A stretch of 64,000 nucleotides of DNA from positions 248,001 to 312,000 of the forward strand of contig NZ_JAFCJJ010000002.1 of assembly GCF_018131015.1 (NCBI RefSeq), read 5' to 3'. Shown one piece after another: positions 55,962-64,000 of this stretch (position 1 is the stretch's first letter; each line of letters opens with the position of its first letter). Below the pieces are notes generated by a model. The model made no database searches and was not told where the DNA came from. It saw nothing but the letters and a program-made list of their open reading frames with translations. The position numbers and the translations under genes were made by a program. This DNA comes from Bradyrhizobium diazoefficiens (GTDB taxonomy: Bacteria > Pseudomonadota > Alphaproteobacteria > Rhizobiales > Xanthobacteraceae).

Positions 55962-57377
55962 TTATTCCTGAAGCTGGCGCTTCAGCGATTCGACTTCCTC
56001 CGACAGCGCGGTGTCCTTGTTGACCAGGGCCTCGATCTTGCGCACGGCATGCAGCACCGTGGTGTGGTCGCGTCCGCCGAAGCGGCGGCCGATCTCGGGC
56101 AGCGAGCGCAGGGTCAGCGTCTTGGCGAGATACATCGCCACCTGGCGCGGACGGACCACGTTGGCCGTCCGGCGCGACGACAGCAGGTCGGAGCGGCTGA
56201 CATTATACTGCCGCGCCACCACGCGCTGGATGTCCTCGATCTTGATCCGCTTCGGTTCCGAGGGACGGATCAGGTCGCGAACCTCGCGCTCGGCCATCTC
56301 CAGCGTCACCGGCTGGTTGTTGAGCTTGGAATGCGCCAGCAGCCGGTTGATCGCGCCTTCGAGGTCGCGGCCGTTATGGGTGATGGCGCGCGCCAGATAG
56401 GTCAAGACCTCCTCCGGCACGTCGAATGTGGCGTGATGGGCGCGGGCGGCGGCGACGCGCGACTTGAGGATGCCGAGCCGCAGCTCCTCGCCGAGCGAGC
56501 CCATCTCGACCACGAGGCCGCCGGCGAGCCGCGAACGCACGCGGTCGTCGAGGCTTTCGAGATCGGACGGCGGACGGTCGGCCGCGATCACGACCTGGCG
56601 GCCGGCGTCGATCAGCGCGTTCAGCGTGTGGCAGAACTCCGCCTGGGTCGACTTGCCCTGCAGGAACTGCAGATCGTCGATCACCAGCACGTCGATGCCA
56701 CGCAGCGCTTCCTTGAAGGCCAGCGCCGTCTGCGTCTTCAGCGCGGCGACGAAGCCGTACATGAATTTTTCCGCGGTGAGATACAGCACCTTGCGCTCGT
56801 TGCCCGAGTTGCCGGCCCAGGTCACCGCCTGCAACAGATGCGTCTTGCCGAGGCCGACGCCGGCGTGAATGTAGAGCGGGTTGAACATCACGGGATCGCC
56901 GCGGCGACCTTCGGCGACCTGGCGCGCGGCCGCGTGGGCCAGCGTGTTGGAACGGCCGACGACGAAGCTCGCAAAGGTCAGGCGCGGATCGAGCGGCGAG
57001 CCGCCGAGCGCGTCATGGCTGGCGGAGACGGGCGCGGTCGCGGTCGAGCGCAGCTCGGGCGCGGGCGCACGGCGCACCTCGACCGGGGCGGGCGCTTCCT
57101 TCGGCGGCGCGACCGGGCGCACCGCGGTGCGGACGGTGAGATCGATGCGATGCACTTCGGGCATCTCGGCCTGCCAGCACGACAGCACGCGCTCGGCATA
57201 ATGGGCCTGGATCCAGCTCTTCAGGAAGCGAGTGGGGACCGAGAGCCGCACGCTTTCGTCCTGCACGCCCTCCAGATCCATGCGCGCAAACCAGCTCGTA
57301 TAGACGTCTTCACCGACGGTCGACCGCAGCCGACCCTTCACGCGCGACCAGCGATCCTGTTCCGATGTCGTCATCAC
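55962..57377 (-). CDS. dnaA: Chromosomal replication initiator protein DnaA
   Basis: A 471-residue AAA+ initiator. Domain I spans residues 1-80, followed by a Pro/Ala-rich linker (residues 85-130). Walker A is GVGLGKTH at 173-180 and Walker B is [12 protein letters not shown] near 230. The C-terminal DNA-binding domain has [16 protein letters not shown]. The start may be either of the two first Met codons. Upstream lies the long non-coding region proposed here as oriC. Confidence 0.97.
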   Translation of the reverse strand: MMTTSEQDRWSRVKGRLRSTVGEDVYTSWFARMDLEGVQDESVRLSVPTRFLKSWIQAHYAERVLSCWQAEMPEVHRIDLTVRTAVRPVAPPKEAPAPVEVRRAPAPELRSTATAPVSASHDALGGSPLDPRLTFASFVVGRSNTLAHAAARQVAEGRRGDPVMFNPLYIHAGVGLGKTHLLQAVTWAGNSGNERKVLYLTAEKFMYGFVAALKTQTALAFKEALRGIDVLVIDDLQFLQGKSTQAEFCHTLNALIDAGRQVVIAADRPPSDLESLDDRVRSRLAGGLVVEMGSLGEELRLGILKSRVAAARAHHATFDVPEEVLTYLARAITHNGRDLEGAINRLLAHSKLNNQPVTLEMAEREVRDLIRPSEPKRIKIEDIQRVVARQYNVSRSDLLSSRRTANVVRPRQVAMYLAKTLTLRSLPEIGRRFGGRDHTTVLHAVRKIEALVNKDTALSEEVESLKRQLQE

Positions 57378-58546
57378 TATAAACTTCTCTCGATAGATTA
57401 GGTTGAATCGCGAGCGCCTCGCAGGGTTCCGTCGAATCCCTGAAACGGCGCGACCTCAAGCGAATTCCATCTTCGGGCATGGCTCCGCCGTTCGGCGCGA
57501 ACGCCGTGGGGCCGGAACAGCGATGTCGGAGATGGTGATTTCGCGAGGTCAGCGCGTACTCAGCGCGCCCTCACAGGCCGGAGGCTGGTCGCAGGACGGA
57601 TTGGAAACGGCATCGTTGAATGAAGAAACTTGCGTCAATACCGCTCTAGATCCGTAGGACATGATACCTCCCCGTCTTGCCGTGATTGCTCGCGGCAAGG
57701 TCCTGCATGTCTGAAAGACAGCCGCTCCTGAAACGCTCCAGTCGCGAATGCCCAGCCCTCCTGTACTCATCGTCCGCTCGGCTTCGCCACTCGCTTGCCG
57801 GGGCAGCTTCACGACGTCTCTCGTGTGCGCCTGGGGCGCGAGCGGGATGCGAACAACCCGCTTGGAGACGTTCAGGCAAAGACCTACCGTTCCCATATTG
57901 CTATGGGCTTTCATCCGACAATCGCTTGTTGAAGCGTCGCCTGCGTGCACACCGCCGCCGATCTGCACGCCCGCCCCGTTTCCGATACCGCGCTGGTCTC
58001 GAGATCGTGGGCGCCGCGAACGACTTAAGGAATACACTAAGCCAAAAGACTCGCAATCGAATTGATTCACAGTTGAGGCATCTAAAAACTTGACCAGCGT
58101 TAATGCCGCGCGTGGGTTGTTCACAGGCTCGCGAGCAAGTTTTTGGATTCGTGCACAGAATCGAAGATGCGGAACGTCATGTGACAATTCCGAGCGGTCG
58201 CCAAAAAATTTTTACAAAAGCGTCACGCGCGCGCCGTGCGGACGAATTTTCCAAACGCTTGTCCCTGCTATGTCGATAAGTGATTATTGAGTCACTGCTT
58301 TTTGAGTCTTGTTTCGGAGGGTAACTCCGCCTGAAAACGTGTTCCGGTGAATCTACGGTGTGTAAAACTTTGACGCGAGTGGATTCAACTTAAGCCTATG
58401 CCACAAGGGTTTTCCGCACCGCACAGTTTCTGCTGTTGCAGAATAAGCGCCAAGTAAAAATACGGTACGTAGCACAACGGAGACGACGGTCGCTCATTCA
58501 TTGAAGGATTGGTTGCCCAACGACTGCGAGCGTGAATTATAGCAGA
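57378..58546. other. Non-coding rpsT-dnaA region, candidate replication origin
   Basis: About 1.17 kb without a credible gene. The part from 58020 to 58480 is clearly richer in A and T than the window and has DnaA-box-like 9-mers, each one base off TTATNCACA: TGATTCACA at 58063, TTGTTCACA at 58117, TGTCGATAA (reverse) at 58271 and TGTGTAAAA (reverse) at 58359. An A/T run AAAAAATTTTTACAAAAG lies at 58203-58220 and could be an unwinding element. The half next to dnaA must hold the dnaA promoter. Many alphaproteobacterial origins are not next to dnaA, so this is inference. Confidence 0.45.
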
Positions 58547-58577
58547 CAACAAAAAGCCCGGCTGCGAAGCCGGGCTG
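58547..58577 (-). terminator. Rho-independent terminator of rpsT
   Basis: Read on the minus strand, AGCCCGGC pairs with GCCGGGCT around the loop TTCGCA (58555-58576), followed directly by TTTTTGTTGT. It lies 90 bases after the rpsT stop. This is the clearest intrinsic terminator in the window. Confidence 0.9.
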
Positions 58578-58665
58578 AATGACGAAGGCGAAGTTCAATT
58601 TATGCAACCCGTCGAGAAACTCGACCGGCTTGCGCGATCGCTTGCTTGAACGCTTACTTGATTTC

Positions 58666-58932
58666 TTACTTGGCGAGCTTGGCGATCTGCGCGGTGAGCC
58701 GGGAAACTTTGCGGCTCGCATTGTTCTTATGAATGATGTTGCGCTGGGCGGCTTTCATCAGGGCGGGCTCGGCACTCGCCAGCGCCTTCACGGCGGCGGC
58801 GCGGTCGCCGGTCTTGATCGCTTCCTCGACAGTGCGTACGGCGCCACGCATCTGGGTGCGGCGCGACTTGTTGACGGCGGTGCGGCGGGCGATCTTGCGC
58901 GTCGCTTTCTTGGCGGAGGTGGTATTGGCCAT
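58666..58932 (-). CDS. rpsT: 30S ribosomal protein S20
   Basis: An 88-residue, Lys/Arg/Ala-rich protein starting [20 protein letters not shown], a classic S20 sequence. It binds 16S rRNA early in 30S assembly. It is monocistronic, with its own terminator at 58547-58577, and adjoins the dnaA upstream region, an order shared with related genera. Confidence 0.97.
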   Translation of the reverse strand: MANTTSAKKATRKIARRTAVNKSRRTQMRGAVRTVEEAIKTGDRAAAVKALASAEPALMKAAQRNIIHKNNASRKVSRLTAQIAKLAK

Positions 58933-59338
58933 GGTCTCAATATCCTTTGCGGGTACCGGTCGCGTCTTGGTCGGGTAGCGCCGGCTTGCTTGACCGCGGA
59001 ATCGACGCTTCGGATTTAGGGTGTTCGGTTGCTGGGCTGTTCCCTAAACATGAGCAGCAGCCTCGCGGCTGCCTCTGAAGCGCCAGAAAGCTATAAGCTA
59101 AAGGCACCCGCAACTGCTCAAAGAACAGCGGCGGCGGGATTGCGCCCGCCGCCAGTTGGCGCCCTTATAGAGGGGGTCTGCGGCACCGTCAACGCTTTCC
59201 GGGCCCGGAAAACAGCGGCGGCGCGGCCCGGGTCCCTCCCTAACGTCCTGATGAGGTTGAATTTCTGCCGCCGCCCCGCTATTGGCTGGCGGCGATTTCG
59301 GTAAAGCCCCCGGACCGGGCGGCCATGGAAGGTGATGC
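58933..59338. promoter_or_regulatory. Divergent region upstream of rpsT, 406 bases
   Basis: Between rpsT (minus) and a small membrane protein (plus). It contains a perfect 9-bp GC hairpin, GGCGGCGGG (59130-59138) facing CCCGCCGCC (59145-59153), with a six-base loop. It has no T-run on the plus strand. It might belong to the rpsT leader, but I can show no function. No gene recognised here. Confidence 0.35.
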
Positions 59339-59656
59339 ATGATCCGCGGCTTTTTCCGACTGATTGGGCTGTTGCTGCTCGCCGGCGGGTTCATCTTCAT
59401 GGTCTATGACGGCGCCAAATGGGTGGCCGACCAGACCCTGCGCTTCACCCGGTTCGGCCAGTTCTGGAACGACATCCACCAGTCCAGCCAGACTGCGTTC
59501 CGGACCTTTGTCGAGGCCAAGGCGCCCTGGCTCTGGACCTCGGTGATCCGCCTGGTGCTGGACCAGCCGGTTTTCGCCGTGCTCGGCATCCTGGGCATCG
59601 TGCTGATGCTGCTGTTCCGCCCGCGGAAACCGCTGATCGGCTATTCCCGGGATTGA
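59339..59656 (+). CDS. Hypothetical small membrane protein
   Basis: A 105-residue protein with two hydrophobic helices, at residues 5-24 (FFRLIGLLLLAGGFIFMVYD) and 75-93 (QPVFAVLGILGIVLMLLF), flanking a 50-residue amphipathic loop. I do not know the family, but a good ribosome site (GGAAGGTGATGC) and normal codon use support the gene. The short C-terminal tail RPRKPLIGYSRD is probably cytoplasmic. Confidence 0.75.
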   Translation: MIRGFFRLIGLLLLAGGFIFMVYDGAKWVADQTLRFTRFGQFWNDIHQSSQTAFRTFVEAKAPWLWTSVIRLVLDQPVFAVLGILGIVLMLLFRPRKPLIGYSRD

Positions 59657-59798
59657 TCTTCAATTCCCGCCGGGATTGAGGGCCGCGTAACGGGGCTGCC
59701 CTTGCGCGCGTATATGCCTATATTCCCACCTGATCGCGAGCACGCCGCCTGAGCGCCTGGCTCAGGCGACGAACAGCTCGTCCTGCGGAGATCCGTCC

Positions 59799-60455
59799 AT
59801 GCTGTTCATGCGCAAGTCCACCGCATTGCCGAGCGCAACGGAAGCGCTGCCCGGCCGTGCGCAGGCCATTCCCACCGCCAAAACCCATTTCGTCAACGGC
59901 GCGGCGCTGAAGCCGCCTTATCCCGCCGGCCTCGAGCAGGCCGTGTTCGGGCTCGGCTGCTTCTGGGGCGCCGAGCGCAAGTTCTGGGAGCTCGGCGACG
60001 GCGTCCACGTCACCGCCGTCGGCTATGCCGGCGGTCATACGCCGAACCCGACCTATGAAGAGACCTGCTCGGGACGCACCGGCCATACCGAAGTGGTGCT
60101 GGTCGTGTTCGATCCGAAGAAGGTCTCGTATGAGAAGCTCCTGAAGACGTTCTGGGAGAGCCACAACCCGACACAGGGCATGCGCCAGGGCAACGACGTC
60201 GGCACGCAGTATCGAAGCGCGATCTACACCTACTCGGACGCGCAGAAGAAAGCGGCCGAGGACTCCAGGGCGATGTACCAGAAGGCGCTCGCCGCAAAGG
60301 GCCTCGGTGCCATCACCACCGAGATCGCGCCGGCCGGCGAGTTCTATTTCGCCGAGGACTACCATCAGCAATATCTGGCGAAGAATCCCGCCGGCTATTG
60401 CGGCCTCGGCGGCACCGGCGTGTCCTGCCCGATCGGGGTGGGCGTCGGCGCGTAG
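59799..60455 (+). CDS. msrA: Peptide-methionine (S)-S-oxide reductase
   Basis: A 218-residue repair enzyme that reduces Met-S-sulfoxide. The catalytic Cys is in [24 protein letters not shown] and the C-terminal [13 protein letters not shown], with resolving cysteines, complete the pattern. The N-terminal extension of about 45 residues is usual for the rhizobial form. GCGGAG precedes the ATG. Cytoplasmic. Confidence 0.95.
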   Translation: MLFMRKSTALPSATEALPGRAQAIPTAKTHFVNGAALKPPYPAGLEQAVFGLGCFWGAERKFWELGDGVHVTAVGYAGGHTPNPTYEETCSGRTGHTEVVLVVFDPKKVSYEKLLKTFWESHNPTQGMRQGNDVGTQYRSAIYTYSDAQKKAAEDSRAMYQKALAAKGLGAITTEIAPAGEFYFAEDYHQQYLAKNPAGYCGLGGTGVSCPIGVGVGA

Positions 60456-60466
60456 GTCTATCCACT

Positions 60467-60552
60467 CGTCATGCCCGGGCTTGTCCCGGGCATCCACGTT
60501 CTTCGTCACGTGTGAAAGGTCGTGGATGGCCGGGACAAGCCCGGCCATGACG
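60467..60552. repeat. REP-like palindrome, family A copy 6
   Basis: GTCATGCCCGGGCTTGTCCC-like arm, CATCCACGTTCTTCG, centre CACGTGTGAAAG, then GTGGATGGCCGGG and the closing arm. It lies between msrA and the export lipoprotein gene, in the same orientation as copies 3 and 4. Confidence 0.88.
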
Positions 60553-60667
60553 CTGTGTGTGTGGTTGCCACTGCGTCCCCATCGTCACGATTGAACCCAT
60601 CAAAACGCTTTATTAACCATACCGGGTGCAAGACTGGAGCTGTCTCGTTTTTCGAGGGATGGCTCCG

Positions 60668-61420
60668 GTGCGGGTTGCACGCGCGTTTCGATGGTCGGTA
60701 CTGGCAGCGTCCGCCGCGCTTGCGCTTGGCGGCTGCGTGCAGACCACGGGCCCCGTCGCGATGGTGCAGCCGCGGCCCGATCTCGACGCCATGGCCTATG
60801 GGACGCCCTATAGCGCACCGCGTCCGGTCGTCGTTGCCGACAGCGGCGGCGCCATCAGCGCGCTGACGAATTCCTTTGCCGCGGCGCCGGCACCCGCGCC
60901 TGCGTCGGTGCGGGACGCCTATGCGGCGCCGAGGCCGGCAGCCGCGCCGGTCCGCAACGACGCCTCCTACCATCTCGATGCCGGCGACAAGCTCCGCGTC
61001 GTGGTCTACGGCCAGGAAGGTCTCACCAACAGCTACGCGATCGATGCCGGCGGCGCGATCACCATGCCGCTGATCGGCGCGGTGCCCGCGCGCGGCCGCA
61101 GCACCGCGGGCCTCGCCGGCGACATCGCCGCGCGCCTGCGCAACGGCTACATCCGCGAGCCATCGGTCGCCGTGGAGATCGAAGCCTATCGCCCGTTCTT
61201 CATTCTCGGCGAAGTGGCCGCGCCCGGCCAGTATCCCTATGTGCCGAACATGACTGTGGAGAGCGCGGTCGCGATTGCCGGCGGCTTCTCGCCGCGCGCC
61301 AAGCGCGACGTCGTCACCGTCACGCACACCGAAGCCGGCGGCGCCATGCGCGCCATCGTCCCGCTCGGCACCCCGCTGGCGCCGGGCGACACCGTGTTCG
61401 TCGGCGAGCGCTGGTTCTAG
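60668..61420 (+). CDS. Polysaccharide export lipoprotein (Wza-like, Poly_export + SLBB)
   Basis: A 250-residue outer-membrane-associated lipoprotein. The signal peptide ends in LALGGC, a usable lipobox. After an Ala/Pro-rich linker, a Poly_export domain runs from YHLDAGDKLRVVVYGQE to YIREPSVAVEIEAY, followed by an SLBB domain (GEVAAPGQYPYVPNMTVESA). It is shorter than Wza and has no adjacent tyrosine kinase or Wzx/Wzy genes. The GTG start at 60668 has GAGGGA eight bases upstream; an ATG at 60659 overlaps that site. Confidence 0.85.
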   Translation: MRVARAFRWSVLAASAALALGGCVQTTGPVAMVQPRPDLDAMAYGTPYSAPRPVVVADSGGAISALTNSFAAAPAPAPASVRDAYAAPRPAAAPVRNDASYHLDAGDKLRVVVYGQEGLTNSYAIDAGGAITMPLIGAVPARGRSTAGLAGDIAARLRNGYIREPSVAVEIEAYRPFFILGEVAAPGQYPYVPNMTVESAVAIAGGFSPRAKRDVVTVTHTEAGGAMRAIVPLGTPLAPGDTVFVGERWF

Positions 61421-61421
61421 C

Positions 61422-61904
61422 TCACCTTCTGAAATCCAGCCGTCCGTTCGGAAAGCAACCGTCGATGCGCGAGGCATCGACCACGAGCCCGACCCAGGGA
61501 CGCACGATCACAGGGTTGGTCAGGTTGATGTACTTCCCGATCAGGCCAATGCCGCCCTCGCGCACGGCATCGATCAGCCCATGCCGCCGGCCACTGTCCC
61601 AATCGAACTTCAGGTAAACCCGGTCCCCGGCGACGCGAACTTCCGCGCGGCCCTGCTTCCATGCCTCCGGTGTATCGCCGGCGATGGTCGGATCGGCGCC
61701 GCCGTTCCAGCGGCTTGCCCAGGCGCCTTCGAGCGGGTCGGATGCTGGACGAATGGACGCCCATTGCGCCGCATTGCCGTCGGCGGCATCGCCGGCCAGC
61801 GTCGCGGTGATGGCGTAGTGCATGACTTCGGCATCGCCGGGATCCGGCACGTCCATGGTGCCGAAAGGATTGCGGATGACGATGTTCGTATTCGCCTGCT
61901 GCAT
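61422..61904 (-). CDS. Hypothetical protein
   Basis: A 160-residue soluble protein with no signal peptide or membrane helix. It is rich in Asp, Gly and Trp, with a beta-rich second half (RAEVRVAGDRVYLKFDWDSG and IVRPWVGLVVDASR). I do not recognise a domain. Normal codon use and conservation-like composition support it as real. It converges on the export lipoprotein gene with stops one base apart. Confidence 0.65.
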   Translation of the reverse strand: MQQANTNIVIRNPFGTMDVPDPGDAEVMHYAITATLAGDAADGNAAQWASIRPASDPLEGAWASRWNGGADPTIAGDTPEAWKQGRAEVRVAGDRVYLKFDWDSGRRHGLIDAVREGGIGLIGKYINLTNPVIVRPWVGLVVDASRIDGCFPNGRLDFRR

Positions 61905-62014
61905 GACGATCTCCCGGCATGAGTTGGTGTTGACCCAGCTCTAGCGCCGCGCGCCGCGATGCAGCCACCCGATTCCTGCTCTCTCTTCTCGTCACGGAGG
62001 ACAGAGCTCGCCGC

Positions 62015-62686
62015 CTACTTCAAATGCGTCGCCAAAAATTCCAGGCTGCGCGGCCAGGCGATGTCGGCGCTGGCCTTGTCGTAGCTCGGCCGCTCGTCGC
62101 AATGGAAGCCGTGCTGCGCGCCCGGATAGATGTACACCTCGACCTCCGGCCGCTTCGCCTTGACGGTCTCGACGTCGGTCAGGGGAATGCCGGCATCCTT
62201 CTCGCCGAAATGCAGCTGGGTCGGCACTTTCGGCGTCTCGTCGGCAAAGCGCACGACGGCGCCGCCGTAATAGCCGATCGCGGCCTTCAGGCCCGACAGC
62301 CGTGTTGCGGCGACGAAGGCGATGCTGCCGCCGAGACAGAAGCCGATGATGCCGACCGGGCCGACGCTCTTCACTGCATCGATCGCCGCCTGGGTGTCGC
62401 GCAGCATCGCCGCCCAATCGGGATTGGCGACGAACTTGCGCGCCTCGGCGATCTCGTCGGCGGTGTAGCCCGACTGGAAGTTGGGCGCGGTGCGATCGAA
62501 GATCGACGGCGCGATCGCGACATAGCCCTCGCCGGCAAGGCGGTCGCATACCCTGCGGATGTGGTGGTTGACGCCAAAAATCTCCTGGATCACGACCACG
62601 GCGCCCTTCGGCGCCTGGGGCGGATCGGCGCGATAAGCGCCGAACTGGAAATTGTCGGAAGCCGTCAGTCTGATGTCCTGTCCCAC
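62015..62686 (-). CDS. Dienelactone hydrolase family protein
   Basis: A 223-residue alpha/beta hydrolase. The nucleophile is Cys in GFCLGGSIAF, the Asp is in EKDAGIPLTDVE and the His in GAQHGFHCDERPSYD. This Cys-Asp-His triad is that of carboxymethylenebutenolidase (ClcD-type), acting on dienelactones in aromatic catabolism. No ortho-cleavage genes are adjacent, so the physiological substrate is open. Confidence 0.88.
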   Translation of the reverse strand: MGQDIRLTASDNFQFGAYRADPPQAPKGAVVVIQEIFGVNHHIRRVCDRLAGEGYVAIAPSIFDRTAPNFQSGYTADEIAEARKFVANPDWAAMLRDTQAAIDAVKSVGPVGIIGFCLGGSIAFVAATRLSGLKAAIGYYGGAVVRFADETPKVPTQLHFGEKDAGIPLTDVETVKAKRPEVEVYIYPGAQHGFHCDERPSYDKASADIAWPRSLEFLATHLK

Positions 62687-62738
62687 GCGGGTCGTCCTTC
62701 CTGTTCATCGTTGATCACGAATTCGGCTCTCTCCACTC

Positions 62739-62868
62739 GTCATGCCCGGGCATAGCCGTCCGAAGGACGGCGTCGCTTCGCTCGCCTATGTCCCGGGCAT
62801 CCACGTCTCACTTCCGCGTCGGAAGAACGTGGATGGCCGGGACAAGCCCGGCCATGACGACGTGGCAA
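62739..62868. repeat. REP-like palindrome, family A copy 7, with expanded arm loop
   Basis: A family A copy whose left arm is interrupted. Between GCCCGGGC (ending 62751) and GTCCCGGGC (from 62790) are about 38 bases that start ATAG and end CTAT and contain the hairpin CCGTCCGAAGGACGG. The right arm (GGCCGGGACAAGCCCGGCC) is intact. The insert position, at the tip of the arm's hairpin, is the same as in copy 2. Confidence 0.82.
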
Positions 62869-62917
62869 GTTCAACGCACGCCGGCAAGGCAGCGGCCGCT
62901 CTGCGGAGGAGCTGCCC

Positions 62918-63262
62918 TCACTCCCACATCCAGTTCTCGCCGTAGTCCTCCTTCCATCCCGCCAGCCGTCCGTGGCGGAATTGCAGGAACAGGCGGTGGC
63001 GATGCGGGACCAGTCCGCTGCCGCCGATATTTCGCAGGGCGAGATAGATCTCGTTGCCCGGGCGTCCGCGGACATATTGCAGCGGCTGCCCCAGGGCGCG
63101 CGCGGTCTGCCCGGCGTCCATGCCGAAGGCGAGCGGAATGTTGTTCGACAAGGTTTCGACGAAGGGCCAGCGCGGCAGGCCCCCGAACGGATCGGCCTGG
63201 GCCGGCGCGGAGAGACATGCCGCCACTGCGCTCGCGGCCAACATCGCCGGCTTCAACATCAT
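62918..63262 (-). CDS. Hypothetical periplasmic protein
   Basis: A 114-residue protein with a signal peptide (MLAASAVAACLSAPAQA, cut before DPFGG). The mature part is about 90 residues and ends FRHGRLAGWKEDYGENWMWE, rich in aromatic residues. I do not recognise a family. It lies 15 bases downstream of the alpha/beta hydrolase start region on the same strand and may share its transcript. Confidence 0.65.
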   Translation of the reverse strand: MMLKPAMLAASAVAACLSAPAQADPFGGLPRWPFVETLSNNIPLAFGMDAGQTARALGQPLQYVRGRPGNEIYLALRNIGGSGLVPHRHRLFLQFRHGRLAGWKEDYGENWMWE

Positions 63263-63277
63263 CGACCCTCGTCCTGC

Positions 63278-64000
63278 CTATGCCGGCAAGTTCTTCAGGA
63301 AAGGCACCACGGCGTCAACAAAAGCCTGCGGCTGGTCGATGTTGACGGCGTGTCCGGCCGCGGGGATCACGACCTTCTGTGCGCCGGGGATCTTTGTGGC
63401 CATGTAGTCGGACGCCGCGAGGAACGGCGTGTCGTCGGCGCCGACCACGATCAGGCTCGGCACCTTGATGTCGGGCAACAGCTCCATCACCTTGGCATCG
63501 CGCTGGGTCAGCATGCCGCGCGCGGCGAGCGCCAGCCCCCTGGCGTTGCGATGGCTGGCGGTGGCGCGCTCGCGGGTCGCCGATTTCAGCATCGCCAGCC
63601 CTTCCTGGTCGAGCTTGTCGGCGGTCGCGAGCGCCCGCGCATTCCAGGCCTCGCGCGCATCGTCCTTCCTGAAGCCGGGGCCGGTGTCGATGATCAGCAG
63701 CGCGCGGGCGCGTTCCGGATGAGCGCGATAGAAGGCGAGCGACATGTAGCCGCCGAGCGACAGCCCGCCGATGATGGCGCGCGTCGCCCCGACCGCATCG
63801 AGGATCGCCGCCATGTCGCCGACCGTGAGCGCTTCGCTATAGGCTTTCGGGTCCTCCGGATAATCGGACTGGCCGTGCCCGCGCATGTCCCACAGCACGA
63901 GCCTGTGGTCCCGCGCCAGCGCCTCGACCTGGCCATGCCACATCGCCGAGGTCGAGGAATAGCCGTGGGTGAGCAGCAGCGGCGGTCCTTCGCCGTGGAC
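63278..64000 (-). CDS. Alpha/beta-fold hydrolase, N-terminus outside window
   Basis: The frame stays open to the right edge, so the start lies beyond 64000; at least 240 residues are visible. The oxyanion/HG motif is in LLLTHGYSS, the nucleophile Ser in GLSLGGYMSLAF, the Asp in GADDTPFLA and the His in AGHAVNIDQPQAF. This is a complete esterase/lipase-type triad. The substrate is unknown; 3-oxoadipate enol-lactonase-like enzymes are the nearest common type. Confidence 0.85.
   Translation of the reverse strand, partial: VHGEGPPLLLTHGYSSTSAMWHGQVEALARDHRLVLWDMRGHGQSDYPEDPKAYSEALTVGDMAAILDAVGATRAIIGGLSLGGYMSLAFYRAHPERARALLIIDTGPGFRKDDAREAWNARALATADKLDQEGLAMLKSATRERATASHRNARGLALAARGMLTQRDAKVMELLPDIKVPSLIVVGADDTPFLAASDYMATKIPGAQKVVIPAAGHAVNIDQPQAFVDAVVPFLKNLPA

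Noticed and set aside
57403..58290. Several open frames of 60-210 codons in the dnaA-rpsT gap
   Set aside because: Overlapping, without ribosome sites or recognisable sequence; better explained as non-coding origin or promoter DNA.

Overview
The window looks like the dnaA/gyrB neighbourhood of a Bradyrhizobium-type chromosome (Alphaproteobacteria, Bradyrhizobiaceae). The evidence is very high GC, housekeeping genes with alphaproteobacterial signatures, a typical rhizobial gene order, and several families of extragenic palindromes. No rRNA, tRNA, CRISPR array, prophage or insertion sequence with a DDE transposase was recognised.

Region 1 (1-17.5 kb) is mostly a minus-strand housekeeping block. 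Read in its own direction it runs murJ, trpS, a universal stress protein, an Nfu-type Fe-S scaffold, tsaB, rimI, a Fur-family regulator, a HAD phosphatase, miaB, phoH, ybeY, corC/tlyC, lnt, a XRE regulator, an M20 peptidase and trmB. A plus-strand soluble chemoreceptor with three tandem PAS domains is inserted between tsaB and nfu.

Region 2 (17.6-30.8 kb) is metabolic: adenosine kinase, an acyl-CoA synthetase, an EstB-like serine hydrolase, succinate-semialdehyde dehydrogenase, an SbmA/BacA-like membrane protein without an ATPase domain, a SulP-STAS-cyclic-nucleotide-domain anion transporter, an enoyl-CoA hydratase, purC and a pirin.

Region 3 (31-44.9 kb) is accessory: a membrane-anchored AraC regulator, a second serine hydrolase, an MmgE/PrpD protein, a FUSC exporter, a TPP enzyme, a flavin dehydrogenase, a DUF2867-MATE pair, and a compact operon of outer-membrane beta-barrel, ECF sigma factor, putative anti-sigma factor, Metal_resist-like protein and Cys-rich protein.

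Region 4 (44.9-59 kb) is the replication core. It holds a murA whose catalytic Cys is Asp, then gyrB, two unusual secreted paralogues built on an FY-x7-GW module, recF, a GIY-YIG gene sealed between 31-bp inverted repeats, dnaN, dnaA, a candidate oriC, and rpsT with a clear terminator. Region 5 (59-64 kb) has msrA, a Wza-type export lipoprotein, a dienelactone hydrolase, hypothetical proteins and a truncated alpha/beta hydrolase.

The most interesting signal is at 54092-54455. A small GIY-YIG nuclease gene fills almost exactly the space between two arms of the same palindrome that recurs, without a gene, six more times in the window. This suggests a nuclease-encoding parent and miniature derivatives. 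The FY-x7-GW paralogues that split gyrB from recF are the second candidate for something undescribed.
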